Shown here: one piece after another, positions 13,895-15,894 of the stretch
How positions within the stretch are numbered: the first letter of the stretch is position 1
How the letters are laid out: each line of letters opens with the position of its first letter
Assembly: GCA_964648365.1 (NCBI GenBank)
Contig: CAZYLK010000147.1
Coordinates: 1 to 15,894 of the forward strand
Reading direction: 5' to 3'
Length of the DNA: 15,894 nt
Source of the DNA: SURF-32 sp964648365
GTDB lineage: Bacteria; Planctomycetota; Phycisphaerae; UBA1845
Notes under the pieces: generated by a model
Seen by the model: the letters and a program-made list of their open reading frames with translations, nothing else
What the model was told of the DNA's origin: nothing
Databases searched by the model: none
Translations under genes and position numbers: made by a program

Positions 13895-15667
13895 TCATCT
13901 GTCGCCGGCTGCCGGCTCACCCGCCGCCTCCCCCGTCTTGAATGTCACGAATGCGACCTCGCTGGCGAGCCCGAACCGCTCACGGAAGGCCGCCTTCTGC
14001 TCCGCCATGAGTACGAGCGTGTATTCACGGCTCGGCTTGAGCGTAACGGGGACGGTCATGACGCGACCGCTTTCGTCGTAGCTCGGTGGATCAAGCGCCA
14101 CCAGGTACGGAAACTCCGGACGCCTCAGCGTGACGGTCTTCCAGACCACGTCGGACATGTCGCCGTCAAACGTGAAACTGATCGCCGTCGTGTCGGGATC
14201 GACGCCCGTTGCCTCGTGGGCCGGGGTGGTTTTGAGTAGCTTAGGCGCGTGTTTCTCCCGGTACGCGACGCGCTCGGCCTCTCCGCCGGCGGCGTATTCA
14301 TCGAACCACGCGACCACGCGCGGCAGGAACGAGTCCAGCGTCGGCCACGACCGCCGGTCCGATTCGTACTTCTCGAGCAGTTCGTCAAACGCGCTGGCCC
14401 AAATCACACCGCCGCTCGTGGCCCAGCCGAGAGCCTCGTGATACTCGTCGGCGCCGGGGTGCTCGGTGGCGCGCCGCATCGCCGCGTGTGCATCCGAGTC
14501 GCTGGCGTCACGACGCAACCAGTCCTGAAGGATCCGGTTGCCGTATCCCTTCGACGGTCCCTCGAACGGATTGTCGAGAACGTATCGCGCGAAGCAGGAC
14601 TGCGTCAGCGATTCTGACATCATGTCCTTCCAGTTTCGCACGCCCGAGCGTTTCATCTCGCCCTTGACGTGCGGATAGATCGACTGGCCCGCGCTGCGCA
14701 GGGCGGCGGCGTGGCGCTCGACCAGCGGGTCCACGTACCAGTGCAGGATACGCCGGCCGATTCGCGGCAGGTCGTCGTCGGCGAAGCATGGATCACCCGA
14801 CGACGTCGCCAGCCGCACACCAATGACACAGTATAACTCCTGGCGACCGTCGGCCTCCTCGAAAACGGCGCTGAAGTCGTAGTCCTGATTCAGCAATCCC
14901 GGCACAACCACCAGCCGCGATGTCGGGCGTGACCCGAAGAACCGGTCGCACCATTCGAGGCGGATGTCCTGCTCGACGCGCTGGCGGAGGCGGTCCGCGG
15001 CCAGCTCGTACAAAGCCGCGTGATCCTTGAGGAACTCGGCGAACTTCGTCTCGGCCGCGAAGTCCGCCGCCAGTTCGAGAAATTTGCGAGCCCGGGCCGG
15101 CTTCCACCGGTCGTCCAGCCGAGTGGACGGCGCGCCGAGCGGCACGCGAGCTTCGGCGCCGAATCCGTCGTCCATGTGGACGGCCAAGCTGATGACCGCA
15201 TCGCGATCGATGCCGTCGTCGCGTTTCAGTTTCCCGGCAAGTTTGACGACGGGATGAGTCGCGTACGGCTCAAACCACTCGTCCACATCCTGGTTGTAGC
15301 CCTCGATGCGGCCGCGGCCGAACTCGAAGTGGTCGGCCAGCCGGAAGATCACGCTGAACAGCTCGATCCGCGGGTCAAACCGCACGACCGGCAGGGATGG
15401 CGTTGAAGGCGGCGCGGGCGGCTCTTTGAGGGCCGATTGCTCCACGACCGGCGGCTCGTGAACCGTAGACGACGCGACACCCGGCGGCTCGTCGGCCGGC
15501 AGTCCGCTCGCGACACTCGGCACGAGTACCACGCTGGTTACGACTGCGAATACGATGCCGCGGAAACCGCGGCCCGAGCCGATCGCGAAGCCGGCAACCA
15601 CACCTGGACCCTGTCCAACCGCAGGCGTACTCGTCTGAACCGTGAAACTCGGCTGCTGATGTGCCAT
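13895..15667 (-). CDS. Exported DUF4932-like protein with C-terminal Ig-like domain
   Basis: The 590-residue protein starts at ATG 15667, six bases after a GGAGG (15674-15678). The frame is open upstream, but that part lacks support. A hydrophobic segment (residues 36-55) serves as signal or anchor and is followed by a Pro-rich linker. Residues about 97-390 resemble DUF4932: 'RIELFSVIFRLADHFEF', 'YATHPVVKLAGKL', 'SIYPHVKGEMKRSGVRNWKDMMSESL'. Members I recall carry HExxHSFVNPL, a metallopeptidase-like site. Here the matching place reads RRILHWYVDPL (from about residue 305), so the first His and the Glu are replaced while the last His is kept. Residues about 480-580 form an Ig-like domain of the Big_5 type ('TTPAHEATGVDPDTTAISFTFDGDMS'). 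The location is the periplasm or cell surface; the protein is possibly a catalytically dead binding relative. Confidence 0.75.
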   Translation of the reverse strand: MAHQQPSFTVQTSTPAVGQGPGVVAGFAIGSGRGFRGIVFAVVTSVVLVPSVASGLPADEPPGVASSTVHEPPVVEQSALKEPPAPPSTPSLPVVRFDPRIELFSVIFRLADHFEFGRGRIEGYNQDVDEWFEPYATHPVVKLAGKLKRDDGIDRDAVISLAVHMDDGFGAEARVPLGAPSTRLDDRWKPARARKFLELAADFAAETKFAEFLKDHAALYELAADRLRQRVEQDIRLEWCDRFFGSRPTSRLVVVPGLLNQDYDFSAVFEEADGRQELYCVIGVRLATSSGDPCFADDDLPRIGRRILHWYVDPLVERHAAALRSAGQSIYPHVKGEMKRSGVRNWKDMMSESLTQSCFARYVLDNPFEGPSKGYGNRILQDWLRRDASDSDAHAAMRRATEHPGADEYHEALGWATSGGVIWASAFDELLEKYESDRRSWPTLDSFLPRVVAWFDEYAAGGEAERVAYREKHAPKLLKTTPAHEATGVDPDTTAISFTFDGDMSDVVWKTVTLRRPEFPYLVALDPPSYDESGRVMTVPVTLKPSREYTLVLMAEQKAAFRERFGLASEVAFVTFKTGEAAGEPAAGDR

Positions 15668-15894
15668 CGCGCTCCTCCGTACGGACCGGCATCCGCCGGT
15701 CGCACTACCGACTCCGACCCTCGCGAAGATCATATCAAGTCCGGTCGCCGCGGAACAGATACCCTGAGGAATGAAGATCGGCTCCGCCGGAGTAGAGCCC
15801 CGGCCCCCCCGCGGACGGAACTGCGACTTGGGGCCGGTAGAATCACGGCCTGGAAATGTTGACAATTGTCCGGCCGCCGTCCAGGTCGCCTTGG
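15668..15894. other. Upstream region of the DUF4932-like gene, to window edge
   Basis: No intact gene is seen here. It holds the GGAGG ribosome site of the minus-strand gene (15674-15678) and a 10-bp palindrome GACAATTGTC (15861-15870), preceded by TT, that could be part of a -35 element or operator in either direction. The open frames across it are not supported as genes. Confidence 0.45.

Noticed and set aside
15861..15870. Palindrome GACAATTGTC as an operator or promoter
   Set aside because: Only 10 bp, no matching -10 element at proper spacing in either direction, and the downstream plus-strand gene is outside the window.

Overview
This GC-rich window looks like a chromosome fragment of an uncultured planctomycete. 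The evidence is: a secreted beta-helix protein with serial DCNxNGIPDEC-type Cys/Asp repeats; Rhs proteins carrying dockerin-like calcium-binding loops; a basic HU-type protein; large secreted proteins of unknown role; and dispersed hairpin repeats between genes. The assignment is inferred from protein style. No rRNA or marker gene is present and no tRNA was recognised.

Layout. (1) 1-3398, minus strand: a giant exported protein open at the left edge (beta-helix, Asp/Cys repeats, von Willebrand A domain, more repeats). (2) 3399-4063: non-coding, with a 30-bp perfect inverted repeat. (3) 4064-5599, plus: a ferredoxin-like four-cluster Fe-S protein fused to an NrfD-type membrane anchor, with no molybdopterin catalytic partner in view. 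(4) 5600-5827: two copies of a hairpin repeat with an 8-bp period, between convergent genes. (5) 5828-6901, minus: a membrane-anchored SGNH hydrolase with a C-terminal zinc-ribbon-like tail. (6) 7043-7639, plus: an HU gene with a visible promoter, two stacked hairpins in its leader and an intrinsic terminator.

(7) 7692-13151, plus: the most interesting part, an eroded array of polymorphic-toxin (Rhs) cassettes. It contains a DUF6188-like candidate immunity gene, a small unknown gene, a 5'-truncated Rhs tail with a PD-(D/E)XK-type nuclease toxin, a DUF4304-like immunity gene, an IS66-family remnant, a 5'-truncated Hint pretoxin with a URI/GIY-YIG-like toxin, an overlapping DUF695-like immunity gene, a second Rhs core fragment ended by a nonsense codon, and a further candidate immunity gene whose toxin is gone. 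The two Rhs tails share about 259 bp with a single mismatch. This fits displacement and recombination of toxin cassettes at a conserved core end, followed by IS-associated deletion. Cassette interiors are visibly more A/T-rich than the flanks.

(8) 13174-13569, minus: a small cupin. (9) 13570-13894: a hairpin of 10-bp repeats that abuts the broken N-terminus of a ParD-like antitoxin. (10) 13895-15667, minus: an exported DUF4932-like protein with a C-terminal Ig-like domain, in which the expected HExxH metal site appears degenerate.

Family names come from recognised motifs, not from database searches.
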